Below are positions 46,491 to 56,612 of a stretch of DNA of 64,000 bases, piece by piece (position 1 is the stretch's first letter; each line of letters opens with the position of its first letter). The notes below the pieces were generated by a model. The model was not told the DNA's origin, made no database searches, and saw nothing but the letters and a program-made list of their open reading frames with translations. The stretch comes from an uncultured Bacteroidaceae bacterium (lineage in GTDB: Bacteria; Bacteroidota; Bacteroidia; Bacteroidales; Bacteroidaceae). A program made the position numbers and the translations under genes. Location of the stretch: contig CAJOEI010000002.1 in NCBI GenBank assembly GCA_905233465.1, positions 112,654-176,653 of the forward strand. The letters run 5' to 3'.

Positions 46491-47381
46491 ATGTCATCGC
46501 TACCTAAAATCCACATTTGGGATGAGGTGAAGGACTATATCTTCATCTACATCGGTTGCACACTCTACTGCATCGGCTTCTGCTTCTTCATGTTGCCATA
46601 CCAATTCATCCCCGGCGGATGCACTGGCATAGCTGCCCTCATCTACTATGGCACAGGCATACCTACGCAGTACTCCTACTTCGTCATCAACGTAGCACTG
46701 CTGCTGATTGGTTTAAAGATACTGGGGTTCAAGTATTTCGCAAAAACCATCTATGCGGTTCTATGCATAACGTTGATGCTGGAAGTGATACAGAATCTCA
46801 TTATGCTACCAGACGGCACGTTACCGCGACTGGCAAATGACGAGGACTTCATGGCAGCTGTCATCGGTGGCTGTCTCGAGGGCACTGGTTTGGCCATTGT
46901 GTTCATCAACAATGGTTCGACAGGCGGCACAGACATCATAGCCAGTATTGTGAACAAGTACAAGTCGTTCTCTATGGGCCGCATCATCATGTGGATGGAC
47001 TTCACCATCGTCACCAGCGGCTTCCTTGTACTTGGCGACTGGCACAAGGTGGTCATAGGTTACTGTGTGCTACTCATCTCTATGGTGATGCTGGAATACA
47101 CCATGAACTCGGCTACACAGAGCGTGCAGTTCACCATAATCTCTGACAAATACGACGAGATAGCCAAGACTATCTCCGACGAGATAGGTCGCGGCGCAAC
47201 GGTGCTCTACGGTGAAGGCTTCTATAGCAAAGCCTCTCGCCATGTGCTGATTGTCATGGCGCGCGGGCGTGAGAGCGGCAACATCTTCCGACTCATCAAG
47301 CATATTGACCCGAAAGCTTTCGTCTCGCAGAGTAAGGTGGAAGGGGTTTATGGTGAAGGCTTTGACCACATAAAGAATTGA
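46491..47381 (+). CDS. YitT-family membrane protein
   Basis: 296 residues. Five or six helices make up the first two thirds ('[27 protein letters not shown]', '[25 protein letters not shown]') with the Gly-rich loops of YitT proteins. A C-terminal soluble DUF2179 domain follows ('[58 protein letters not shown]'). These are inner-membrane proteins of unproven transport function. It lies between leuS and rdgB in one direction. Confidence 0.9.
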   Translation: MSSLPKIHIWDEVKDYIFIYIGCTLYCIGFCFFMLPYQFIPGGCTGIAALIYYGTGIPTQYSYFVINVALLLIGLKILGFKYFAKTIYAVLCITLMLEVIQNLIMLPDGTLPRLANDEDFMAAVIGGCLEGTGLAIVFINNGSTGGTDIIASIVNKYKSFSMGRIIMWMDFTIVTSGFLVLGDWHKVVIGYCVLLISMVMLEYTMNSATQSVQFTIISDKYDEIAKTISDEIGRGATVLYGEGFYSKASRHVLIVMARGRESGNIFRLIKHIDPKAFVSQSKVEGVYGEGFDHIKN

Positions 47382-47413
47382 CGATTTTACGATTTCACGA
47401 TTTCACGATTATT
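47382..47413 (+). repeat. Microrepeat leader (ACGATTTC type)
   Basis: GACGATTTTACGATTTCACGATTTCACGATT fills the gap between the YitT stop and the rdgB ATG. About four 8-9 bp units. Confidence 0.7.
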
Positions 47414-48004
47414 ATGAAATTAGTTTTTGCCACCAACAACGTGCACAAGCTCTCTGAGGTTCGCCAGATATTGGGTGATGCTTTCGAGGTGTCGTCACTT
47501 AGTGATATAGGGTGCCATGAGGACATCCCTGAGACGGCCGACACACTGGAGGGTAACGCGCTGCAGAAGGCGCGATATGTGCACGAACATTTCGGTTGCG
47601 ACTGTTTTGCCGACGACACAGGCTTGGAGGTTGATGCCCTTGGCGGTGCACCAGGAGTGCATACGGCGCGCTATGCTGCTTATTGCTGTGGCGGTGAGGA
47701 CCACAATACAGCTGCCAATGTGGATGTCTTGTTGGCAAATATGAAAAAAAAGCGTAACCGCAACGCAAGATTCCGCACCGTTATTGCGTTAATATATAAA
47801 GGTGAAGAATATCTGTTCGATGGCATCGTGGAAGGCGATATCCTCACCGAACGTCGAGGTACTGATGGCTTTGGCTATGACCCAGTATTCCGGCCAAAGG
47901 GATATGAGGGCTCATTTGCCGAGATGGGCGTTGACGCCAAGAATACTATTAGCCATCGCGCACGAGCCACACAGAAACTCGTTGAGTTTCTTAAGGGTAG
48001 ATAA
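47414..48004 (+). CDS. rdgB: RdgB/HAM1 non-canonical purine NTP pyrophosphatase
   Basis: 196 residues from the ATG at 47414 (the track's 47378 start lies in the microrepeat leader). Family motifs: '[19 protein letters not shown]', '[34 protein letters not shown]', 'DGIVEGDIL', '[20 protein letters not shown]' and '[10 protein letters not shown]'. It removes dITP, ITP and XTP from the nucleotide pool. Confidence 0.95.
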   Translation: MKLVFATNNVHKLSEVRQILGDAFEVSSLSDIGCHEDIPETADTLEGNALQKARYVHEHFGCDCFADDTGLEVDALGGAPGVHTARYAAYCCGGEDHNTAANVDVLLANMKKKRNRNARFRTVIALIYKGEEYLFDGIVEGDILTERRGTDGFGYDPVFRPKGYEGSFAEMGVDAKNTISHRARATQKLVEFLKGR

Positions 48005-48012
48005 AAGTTGAA

Positions 48013-50400
48013 ATGAAAGTAAATCGGATAATGAAGAACAATATATTCAATAAGCCCACCGTGCTTCGCAGAGCCAACACGCTGCGAACAGTTGTCATTT
48101 TTGTTATCTTCTCAACTTTCATCTTTCATCTTTCAAAACTATCCGCACAACCACTGGGCTCATGGCAAGTATATCCATCCTACACCACAGCCACTAAGGT
48201 CATACCTGTTGGAAAGCGCATTTATGGCCTCATGGAGAGCAATCTGATTGCCTACGACACCGAAGATGCGAGCGTGACGACCTTCGACTGCCTGCGACAG
48301 CTCAACGATGTCACTATATCGCTCATGGAATATTGCCCTGAGGCCAAGCGTATGATACTTGTCTATGACAACAGCAACATCGACCTCATCTCCACCGACG
48401 ATGACGATGATGTCCTGAATTTGGCTTATATCAAGCAGAGCAACATGCAGGATAATACCGTCAATGGCATCAGCATGTTTGGCACTACAGCATACCTGGC
48501 CACCAATTTCGGCATAGTATGCATAGACGTAGCAGAAGGTGTCATCCTGCACACATACAACCTTGGCGAACGAGTGACAGCAGCTGCATCAGACGGCACA
48601 TATATTTTTGCCGGAGGAACATCAGGTGTCTGGCGCGGACGCATGAGCGACAACCTGCAGGATCCTGCATCATGGACATGCATACAAACCAATATTCGTT
48701 TGCCACAGAAGATGTTCTTCTTCGACGAACATGTTTTCGCCATATCCGGCAGCTATCTATGCTGGTCTCCGGGTAACGGACAACGATTTGATGCAAAACT
48801 GTTGTATGCACCAACAAGCGTGAATGTGCAGTCTGACTGCTTCATCTTTGCTGGAAGCCAGCGCATGGACATCTTCTCGGCCTGGAACCAGAGCACAAGC
48901 TATCAGGGCAATTTCACATGGAATGATGTCTGTCGCGTGGGCAACACCTTCTGGGCTGCCGACGGCAGCAAGGGCCTCCAGGCATACCGGCTGGATGGCA
49001 ATGATTTCACTCTGACACAGGCAGAGATACACCCCAACAGTCCGCTACACAGCTACAGTCACCATCTTCGCTACACAGCAGGAGGACGACTGTTGGTCTC
49101 AGGCGGTTCGATGAGCTACGGCTACCTGACCAATCCCGGAACAGCCATGATGCTTGAGCCCGATGGCACATGGGTGAACTTCGACAGCCAAAGCGCCATA
49201 GACGCAGCTCCAGACAGCAGATTTATCAACGCCACAGACATCGCACAAGATCCACAAGACCCCCAACATCACTATGTCGGAACAGCAACCAGCGGTGTGT
49301 ATGAATTTCGCAATGGAACATGCGTCAATCATCTGTCACCTTCCAACAGTCCGCTGAGGAGCACGCTGCCCAACGATGCTCATCCTCTGTGGTATGTCAT
49401 GTGTAGTAGCACGAAATACGACCCCGACGGCAATCTGTGGATTCTCAACTCTGCACAAGACACCATCATACGCATCATGCAGCCCGACGGACGATGGACA
49501 TCACTCTACTACAGCGAGATAAACCACGTGTCGGCTATGGACAACATAATCTTTGACAGACGGGGATGGGCGTGGATGAACAGCCGGCGTTCAACAGGGC
49601 GTGGACTATTCTGCCTCAATTATGGTGGAACTATCACGACATCATCTGACGACAGGCATTACCTGCGCTCGCAAATCGTGAATCAGGACCACACCACATA
49701 CGCCCCAGACTATTACTACTGCATGGCCGAAGACCTCAATGGCAATATATGGCTGGGTACATCTGAGGGCCCCTTCCTGATATCGGCACCCGAAGATTTC
49801 ATGGATTCTGATTTCAGGTTTGAACAAGTCAAGGTGGCACGGCAGGATGGCAGTGGGCTGGCTGACTATCTGTTGGCGGGTCTACCTATCACATGCATCA
49901 CCATTGATGGTGGCAACCGCAAGTGGTTTGGCACTCTCAACAACGGTGTGTATCTCATCAGCGACGACTGTCAAGAACAGATATACCACTTCACCACCGA
50001 CAACTCACCACTCATAAATAATGACATCAATGACATAGCCATCAACGGCGAGACGGGACAGGTGATGATAGCAACCGCCAAAGGACTCTGTTCATTCATG
50101 GCAGATGCCAGCGACGGCATCGACAACCCAACAGACGACGATGTCATAGCATACCCCAACCCCGTCACACCAGACTACAACGGCCCAATAGCAATACGAG
50201 GTCTGGCGGTAGGCAGCGACGTGAAGATTGTCACGTCCACCGGACAGATTGTCTGGAGCGGAACCTCCACTGGAGGTATGTTCACATGGAACGGATGCAA
50301 CGCCAGCGGACGCCGGGTGGCATCAGGAGTGTATATAGTGTTGTCAACACAGCCAAACGGCAAACAGGCTGTGGCAACAAAGATAGCATTCATACATTGA
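48013..50400 (+). CDS. porZ: PorZ-like type IX secretion protein
   Basis: 795 residues. A long N-terminal signal ends 'HLSKLSAQPLGSWQVYPSYTTATKVIPVGKRIYGL'. Two beta-propeller-type domains follow, with repeats such as 'YLATNFGIVCIDVAEG', 'FAGGTSGVWRG', 'NIWLGTSEGPFLIS' and 'KWFGTLNNGVYLIS'. A C-terminal domain 'VIAYPNPVTPDYNGPIAIRGL...ASGRRVASGVYIV' has the type IX sorting fold. This is the layout of PorZ, the attachment-complex part that hands A-LPS to cargo in T9SS. Part of the signal peptide is coded by a TTTCATC microrepeat. Confidence 0.82.
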   Translation: MKVNRIMKNNIFNKPTVLRRANTLRTVVIFVIFSTFIFHLSKLSAQPLGSWQVYPSYTTATKVIPVGKRIYGLMESNLIAYDTEDASVTTFDCLRQLNDVTISLMEYCPEAKRMILVYDNSNIDLISTDDDDDVLNLAYIKQSNMQDNTVNGISMFGTTAYLATNFGIVCIDVAEGVILHTYNLGERVTAAASDGTYIFAGGTSGVWRGRMSDNLQDPASWTCIQTNIRLPQKMFFFDEHVFAISGSYLCWSPGNGQRFDAKLLYAPTSVNVQSDCFIFAGSQRMDIFSAWNQSTSYQGNFTWNDVCRVGNTFWAADGSKGLQAYRLDGNDFTLTQAEIHPNSPLHSYSHHLRYTAGGRLLVSGGSMSYGYLTNPGTAMMLEPDGTWVNFDSQSAIDAAPDSRFINATDIAQDPQDPQHHYVGTATSGVYEFRNGTCVNHLSPSNSPLRSTLPNDAHPLWYVMCSSTKYDPDGNLWILNSAQDTIIRIMQPDGRWTSLYYSEINHVSAMDNIIFDRRGWAWMNSRRSTGRGLFCLNYGGTITTSSDDRHYLRSQIVNQDHTTYAPDYYYCMAEDLNGNIWLGTSEGPFLISAPEDFMDSDFRFEQVKVARQDGSGLADYLLAGLPITCITIDGGNRKWFGTLNNGVYLISDDCQEQIYHFTTDNSPLINNDINDIAINGETGQVMIATAKGLCSFMADASDGIDNPTDDDVIAYPNPVTPDYNGPIAIRGLAVGSDVKIVTSTGQIVWSGTSTGGMFTWNGCNASGRRVASGVYIVLSTQPNGKQAVATKIAFIH

Positions 50401-50452
50401 ACTTAATTTATGGTGAGCCTGTCGAACCTCTTTAAACCTTAAACCTTAAACT

Positions 50453-51664
50453 TTGAACTTTTTAAAAAACGTGTTCAGGCAAGACTTTCCCATCCTCTCG
50501 CGCAAGATATATGGCCATCAGCTTGTCTATCTCGATAATGCTGCCACGACGCAGAAGCCACGCACTGTGATTGATGCCATGACGGATGAGTATCTCAACG
50601 TCAACGCCAATGTGCATCGCGGCGTGCACTATCTCTCGCAGCAGGCCACCGAACTCATGGAACAAGCTCGCGAGACAGTAAGGGCATTCTTGGGAGCACG
50701 TTCTACGTCAGAGATTATCTTCACTCGGGGAACCACTGAAAGCATCAACCTCGTAGCAGCGTCATTCGGTCAGGCATTCATGAGCGAATGCGACGAAATC
50801 ATCCTGACCGAGATGGAGCATCACTCCAACATCGTACCTTGGCAGTTGCTACGCACGCGCGCGCGTATTATTATTAAGGTGTGTCCCATCACCGATGACG
50901 GACACTTGGACCTCGAAGCACTCTCACGTCTCTTCACCTCACGAACGCGACTGCTCGCATGCACGGCTGTGAGCAATGTCTTGGGAACGGTGAATCCTCT
51001 TGACGCCATCATCAATATGGCTCATGACCATGACGTGCCAGTGCTCGTGGATGCTGCACAGGCTGCGCCGCATATCCCCATAGATGTGCAGAGCCTTGAT
51101 GTTGACTTCCTGGCATTCAGTGGGCACAAAATCTATGGCCCCACAGGTATCGGGGTGCTCTATGGCAAGGAAGCATTGCTACAGCAGATGCCTCCGTTCA
51201 TGGGAGGAGGAGAGATGATTGGCCGTGTCAGCTTTGAGCACACCACATTCAACGAACTGCCATATAAGTTCGAAGCCGGAACACCTGATTACGTTGCCTG
51301 CACAGGACTCGCGCGAGCACTCGACTACGTCACCGACATTGGTTTGGACAACATTGCGGCACATGAGCACGACCTTGTGACATACGCCATACAACGCCTA
51401 CGCGAAATCCCTGACATGCGCATCTTCGGGCCCTCCACTGCCGGCGTTATCTCCTTCCTTGTCGGCAACATACACCACTTGGATCTCGGAACGCTGTTGG
51501 ACCGTCTGGGCATAGCTGTGCGCACCGGACATCATTGTGCCGAGCCACTCATGCACCGACTGGGCATAGAAGGAACGGTTAGAGCATCATTCGCCCTTTA
51601 CAATACACGCGCAGAGGTGGATACACTTGTCGCAGCTATCGAGCGTGTACGCAAAATGTTCTGA
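50453..51664 (+). CDS. sufS: Cysteine desulfurase, SufS type
   Basis: 403 residues. PLP lysine in 'DFLAFSGHKIYGPTGIGVLYGK', catalytic Cys in 'GIAVRTGHHCAEPLMHRLGIEGTVRASF', and the N-terminal 'RQDFPILSRKIYGHQLVYLDNAATTQKP' are typical of group II (SufS) enzymes that supply sulfur for Fe-S clusters. The start is TTG 50453 or GTG 50471; no ATG is available. sufBCD are not adjacent. It is convergent with the decayed comM copy 1, whose homology ends about 20 nt past the sufS stop. Confidence 0.92.
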   Translation: MNFLKNVFRQDFPILSRKIYGHQLVYLDNAATTQKPRTVIDAMTDEYLNVNANVHRGVHYLSQQATELMEQARETVRAFLGARSTSEIIFTRGTTESINLVAASFGQAFMSECDEIILTEMEHHSNIVPWQLLRTRARIIIKVCPITDDGHLDLEALSRLFTSRTRLLACTAVSNVLGTVNPLDAIINMAHDHDVPVLVDAAQAAPHIPIDVQSLDVDFLAFSGHKIYGPTGIGVLYGKEALLQQMPPFMGGGEMIGRVSFEHTTFNELPYKFEAGTPDYVACTGLARALDYVTDIGLDNIAAHEHDLVTYAIQRLREIPDMRIFGPSTAGVISFLVGNIHHLDLGTLLDRLGIAVRTGHHCAEPLMHRLGIEGTVRASFALYNTRAEVDTLVAAIERVRKMF

Positions 51665-51682
51665 TATAATCTCCTCCCCCTC

Positions 51683-52340
51683 AGCCTCAGCTATATGCGG
51701 CAACTCAACCTTTTCTGAACCTGCCAAATCAGCAATGGTTCGCGCCACTTTCAATATGCGGCTATAGGCACGGGCTGAAAGCTTCATTCGTTCCATTGCC
51801 AATCGCAGCATTTTCATAGATGACGCATCAGGAGTGGCATATTCCTTGAGCATTCATAGCATTGCAATGGATACCCTTGTAAGGTTTGAAGCGGTCTTCT
51901 TGGATGTTGCGGGCACGGATGACGCGCTCACGGATGGCAGACGACGGTTCGCCAGGCTGCATCTGGCTGAGCTGGGCGAAGGGTACTGCCTGTATCTCAC
52001 AGTGGATATCAATACGATCCAGCAGCGGTCCGCTAATCTTGTTCATGTAACGTTGTATCTGACCAGGCGTGCAGACACAGCGATGTGTGGCATCACCGTA
52101 GTAGCCACAGGGACAGGGGTTCATGGAAGCCACGAACATGAAGGAGGCCGGATAGTCAATACTGTATTTGATGCGTGAGATGGTTATGTGTCTGTCCTCC
52201 AATGGCTGACGCAGCACCTCCAACGATGCACGGTTGAACTCAGGCAACTCATCCAGATGATCTCACCAGGCATGGGATTGGCACCACCACCCACAAGCGC
52301 CACTGCCTTGGCACGATGATGGGGTGATGTCTGCGAAGGG
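51683..52340 (-). pseudogene. comM: comM/yifB fragment, copy 1 (decayed)
   Basis: On the minus strand a stretch of Mg-chelatase-like ATPase can be traced: '[22 protein letters not shown]', a gap where about 10 residues are missing, '[25 protein letters not shown]', '[47 protein letters not shown]'. After a frameshift near 51850 comes '[39 protein letters not shown]...HIAEA'. Both ends are missing: it starts abruptly at the SGNH stop codon (52340|52341) and loses the last 15 or so residues near sufS. Clearly non-functional. Confidence 0.9.
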
Positions 52341-54907
52341 TTATTTGGCTACGATCTTATTGCCGCCCTGGATGTAGATGTTCCCTTTTTCTACCTTGTT
52401 GACTCGCACGCCGCTGAGGTGGTAGATAGGCTGAGCGTGGGTTTCCGCTTCTGTGATGCGGTTCGCCCCTGTCTCGATAACATCATAGACTGTGATCTTC
52501 CAGTCGGTGGACCAGTTATATTGGTCAGACTGCACGGTGTTGTTTGATGCTTTGTATTTACCGCCCATATCACCATTCTCGGAAGAGGCTGACCACACAC
52601 CATTGATGCGCATTGACAGACAACCGGCGGCAACACCGGGCTCGATGGTATAGACGGCCCCCGTGGCATCCACGCCCTCGTACGTCAGATAACGGCCTTC
52701 TGCCTTGGCGGATTCAAACTTCCAGCCGCCATCCACCTTCACAGCCCTCCAACCGCCGTCGCTGTCGGTAGGTGGGGTAGTGCTCATCGAACGGGTCGTG
52801 CCGTCGTAGTAAACGTAGTTGGTGGTGCCGCCATTGCGGGCAACATATCCCGCGATGGTATATAGCTGGCCGTCCTGAACTTGTAGGCGGTCGAAATCGG
52901 AAGCGTCCACCTCTTCAATCTTGTACTTACAGCCGTCATCGCTCAAATTGCTGCCGCCGCCCCAGTTCAGAATGTTGTAGGGGGTGTTGTTCTGCTGGTT
53001 GAGCTGGTTCGTGCCGCTCTTGATGATAAACAGCCCGGGGGTGTTGCTCTCGACAAACGACCATCCGTTGGCGGGTTTTGCCTTTGTCGTGGAAATGGGC
53101 GAGGTCATGGCCATGTAGGAGTCGTCATAGACGCTCTTGATGTCGAAAGAGCCATCGTTGCGTCCCTCCAACTGCCATACTTGACTGTCGAAGGTGGTTA
53201 GTGGCAGACCAGACATGGTTGTGCCGCTGCCGTTGTTTGTCAGATAGCGGGAACCGCGGTTGGGAGTATAGAGGCGGAAGTACTTGCCTGCTGTGTTCGC
53301 ACTTGTGGGGGCAATCACCTCAAGACCGGCCTTAAGCGCATTGACGGCATTCGTCACCTCGGCATCGGTGATGGTCTGCTGGGCCAGCACGCTAAATGCG
53401 GCATCCTCTGCAGCCCTGAAGGCGCTGACGCTGGCTTCGGTGTAGTCGCCGACTTTCGTCCCGGCCACTATGTCACGACCAGCGGTGATGGCTGTTCCGA
53501 TGGTGTTGCGGCGCGTGGCCATGGCATAGTTGGTGTTGCCTGTCTCAACGGATACGGGAACCAGTTGGTTGGTGTCAAAATCGGCATTGTAGGCGGCAGC
53601 CATCGCATTGGCAAAGACTACACTACCTTTTCCGAGGAGGTATTGGTTGCTGTTGACGTAGTTGGTTGCCATCCGCATTGTCACCATTGAGCAACGGGGT
53701 GTAAGTATCTACGAACTTGACATTCGCGTCGCCGGCAGCGAGCGTATTATTTAACCAGTTGTTGAAGGTGGTGATGCGGCCTGTATTCAGAGAGGCATTG
53801 TTGTAGCGAGGATGGATGGCCATCACGTAGATCTTAGCTGTCGGGGCTTTCGCCTTCAGCTTGTTGATGAGCGCTGTGTAGTTCGACTGCACCGTTGCCA
53901 TGGCGGTAGAGCCTGTGACATCGCTCGTTCCTGTATATACGAAGATGGCTCTCGGACAGCCGGACTTGCCGGCGCCGGTGGCTGCCCATGTGGCATCCAC
54001 TTCCTTGCTGGTTGTGGCGATGTCTCCGCTGTTGTTCCAGCCCGTGCCGCGGTTCTTGACGTTGGGGTTGCCCAACAGCTCCCACCATTCGGCCGTCTTG
54101 ATCTCGGCATCGCCGAATATCATGATGTCATCGTCGCTGATGGGCATCACCGAGAACATGGTGGCACGTCCACCGTGCATACTGGTGAGGCCGTCCTGAC
54201 GCTGAACGGTGGTGAGGTCTCCGTTGACATCGTCGTACACGCTGGTGACATTCTCGCCTAAGTAGGGTAGGATGGCGTGACACCATATCTTATAGGCGGC
54301 GGCATTGGGGTGGAGGTTGTCATTGCTCCAGGCTCCGCCGTTAGCCAGATTCTGCAGTGCGTCGTAGATATCTACGAAGGTGAGGAGGGCATCGTTCGAT
54401 GTGTTGATGTAGTCCTTCAGGATCTCGTTGTAGTGCAGCCACGTTGCCCGAACACGATTACCAGTGTTGTTGTTCAGAATCGGGTACAGGTAGATATGTG
54501 TGCTTGGCGAACGCCGGTGAATGCGATTCACCATGCTCTTGACATAGCTGAGCACCTGCTCGGGTGAAGTTGAGGCCGCCGCTGGTGGCGATGTCGTTTG
54601 TGCCTATCATCAGAAACACCTTGGATGGTCCGTTGGCAATGTAGCTCTCGATGTTCTCACTCTGCTCCGTGGAGTAGGAACCCGAGTTTCCGCGGTTGCA
54701 GATGGGTAGGTAGTTGCCGTTGGCATCCCGGAATACCTCCTGCCAGATGTGCATGTCGGTGATGCTGTTACCGATCATCAGGATACTGCCTGCCTTGGGA
54801 GACAACACCTTGAAACCGTCATAGCGTGCAGTACGGAATGGACCGTCGGCCCATGATAGAACGATGCCGCAGATGAGCAACATCAGTGTAGTTAAGGTCT
54901 TTTTCAT
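52341..54907 (-). pseudogene. Exported SGNH/GDSL esterase-like protein, two frameshifts
   Basis: Three ORFs (54907-54458, 54555-53623, 53687-52341) form one protein of about 850 residues. A signal peptide 'KKTLTTLMLLICGIVLSWA' is followed by a first SGNH domain ('ILMIGNSITDMHIWQEVF', 'VFLMIGTNDIA', 'NDNLHPNAAAYKIW'), a second SGNH-like domain ('IMIFGDAEIKTAEWWELLGN', 'FVYTGTSDV'), then a FIVAR/lectin-like region and a C-terminal sorting-like tail ('PIYHLSGVRVNKVEKGNIYIQGGNKIVAK'). The breaks are a lost GA near 54555 and an extra CAAC near 53670, both in short repeats. It would be a surface carbohydrate esterase. Confidence 0.8.
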
Positions 54908-54986
54908 AGTTGTAACTTATTGGTTGAGTTATTTAATTTCCGTTTGTCTATTTACCATCTGACGATTTATCATTTACCGTTTATTG

Positions 54987-55403
54987 TCACTCTCCCCACG
55001 TTTCGCGGTCGAGACTGCGGTAACCGATGGCCTCGGCAATATGCTGGCGCTGCACCTTCTCCGAGCCTTCGAGGTCAGCGATGGTGCGGGCTACCTTTAA
55101 AATACGCGTATATGCGCGTGCGGAGAGTTTGAAGCGCTCCATGGCCTTGCGGAGCATCTCGAGGGAGGCGGCATCGGGCTCGGCGAATTGGTGGAGCATA
55201 CGCTCCGTCATCTGGGCGTTGCAGTGGATGCGGGCCTTCCCCCCACCTTCTCCGACGGGAAGGGAGCTGTAGCGTTCTTCCTGAATCTTGCGGGCACGGA
55301 TGACACGCTCGCGGATGGCGGCCGACGACTCACCTGGCTGCATCTTCGAGAACTGGGCAAAGGGCACGGCCTGTATCTCGCAATGGATGTCGATACTATC
55401 GAA
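54987..55403 (-). pseudogene. comM: comM/yifB 3' fragment, copy 2
   Basis: The ORF carries only the last quarter of a ComM-type ATPase, beginning at '[20 protein letters not shown]' and running to an intact end '...HIAEAIGYRSLDRETWGE'. The upstream 30 residues of the ORF ('MTISTICLIAAMV...') are unrelated, so homology begins near 55403. Protein-level match is closer to copy 1 than to copy 3. In the middle an insert 'YSSLPVGEGGGKAR' is coded by a C/G-rich palindrome. It lies between the rhuM-like and SGNH genes. Confidence 0.9.
55235..55266. repeat. Intragenic C/G-rich palindromic element in comM copy 2
   Basis: CCTTCCCCCCACCTTCTCCGACGGGAAGG has arms CCTTCCC/GGGAAGG. It replaces about three residues of the other copies with about eleven, without breaking the frame. 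Confidence 0.65.
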
Positions 55404-55492
55404 GATTATGTAACCCCGTATCGTTCGATAATTTGACTCTGTGAGAAGTGGAATTATTACCATTGCAGCGATTAAACATATTGTTGATATAG

Positions 55493-56499
55493 TCATTGCT
55501 TCTTGCCTCCACGTTTAGCCTTTTTCTCAATACCTTTGATGCTTTCCAAATAGGCTTGTTCAACAGGTGAGAGAGTCTTCACCTGGAATTTCCGATATTC
55601 TGCCAATGCCTTTTCCATTGCTTCTTCATGACTGACAGAGCCACCATCCATCAAGAGCTCTTCTCCAATAGACGTAATGTTGTTGTCAAGTTGACGAATG
55701 TAATCTTCCATATACATGGGGCGATGTTTCAAAGCTTGGATTTCCGCAAAGTCGAAGTATCCAGACACAAGGTTATTCAGTATTTTCAGTTCATCGGCAG
55801 ACAGATAATTTTTTGCAATCTTGATATCATTGATACAAGGCAGCTCCCCTTTGAAGTTGTCAATCCCATGAATGGCTTGTCGGCATTAGCCCGTTCATAG
55901 ATAACCTCTGCGGCTGTATGTCTGTGTGCAGCATAATGTAGCTTGTTCTGCACAATCTTGAAAAACAATCGCGATGTCTCTGAGCGAGGGTCATAGTCAA
56001 CAGCGGTGGCATAAAGGTCAAGCACTTGCCGATAAAGCACCTTCTCCGAAGAACGGATGTCACGGATACGGTCAAGCAGTTCTTTCCAATAGCTTCCACC
56101 ACCAAGGTTCTTTAGTCGTTCATCGTCTAAGACAAACCCCTTTACAATGTACTCATGCAGCCGTTCCGTTGCCCATTGACGGAAACGAGTGGCAATGATG
56201 GAACGAATGCGATAACCAACAGAAATAATCATATCAAGATTATAATAGGGTATCTCGCGGGTAACCTCTCGATTTCCCTCCTGACGAACCTGTCGGAATT
56301 TCCGACAAGTTACTTCTTCGTTTAGTTCTTCATCCTCATAGATGTGCTTGATATGCTCCACCACATTGGTTCGTGAAGAACCAAAGAGGTCGGCCATCTG
56401 CTGTTGTGTCAGCCATACTGTCTTTTCTTCTAATCTAACATCCAGTCGAATAACTCCGTCCTCCGACTGATAGATGATTATGTTTCCTTGTTCGTCCAT
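55493..56499 (-). pseudogene. RhuM-like virulence/phage-associated protein, frameshifted
   Basis: The first ORF starts 'MDEQGNIIIYQSEDGVIRLDVRLEEKTVWLTQQQMADLFGSSRTNVVEHI', the typical RhuM family start with a helix-turn-helix-like segment. It continues to 'HTAAEVIYERANADKPFMGLTT'. One missing base near 55857 (ACTTCAAAGG instead of ACTTTCAAAGG) shifts the frame. The rest, 'FKGELPCINDIKIAKNYLSADELKILNNLVSGYFDFAEIQA...', is in the next frame down to 55493. About 336 residues in total. RhuM genes travel with islands and restriction or defense genes; their biochemical role is not settled. Confidence 0.85.
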
Positions 56500-56612
56500 A
56501 CCTTATTTAAATTTATCAACAGCAAGCAATCAAATTAACCTTATTTTTTCGAGTTGCAGTATCAAGAATCTGCCCCCATGATTTATATTTTCTGACTATG
56601 AGTTTTTATGAT

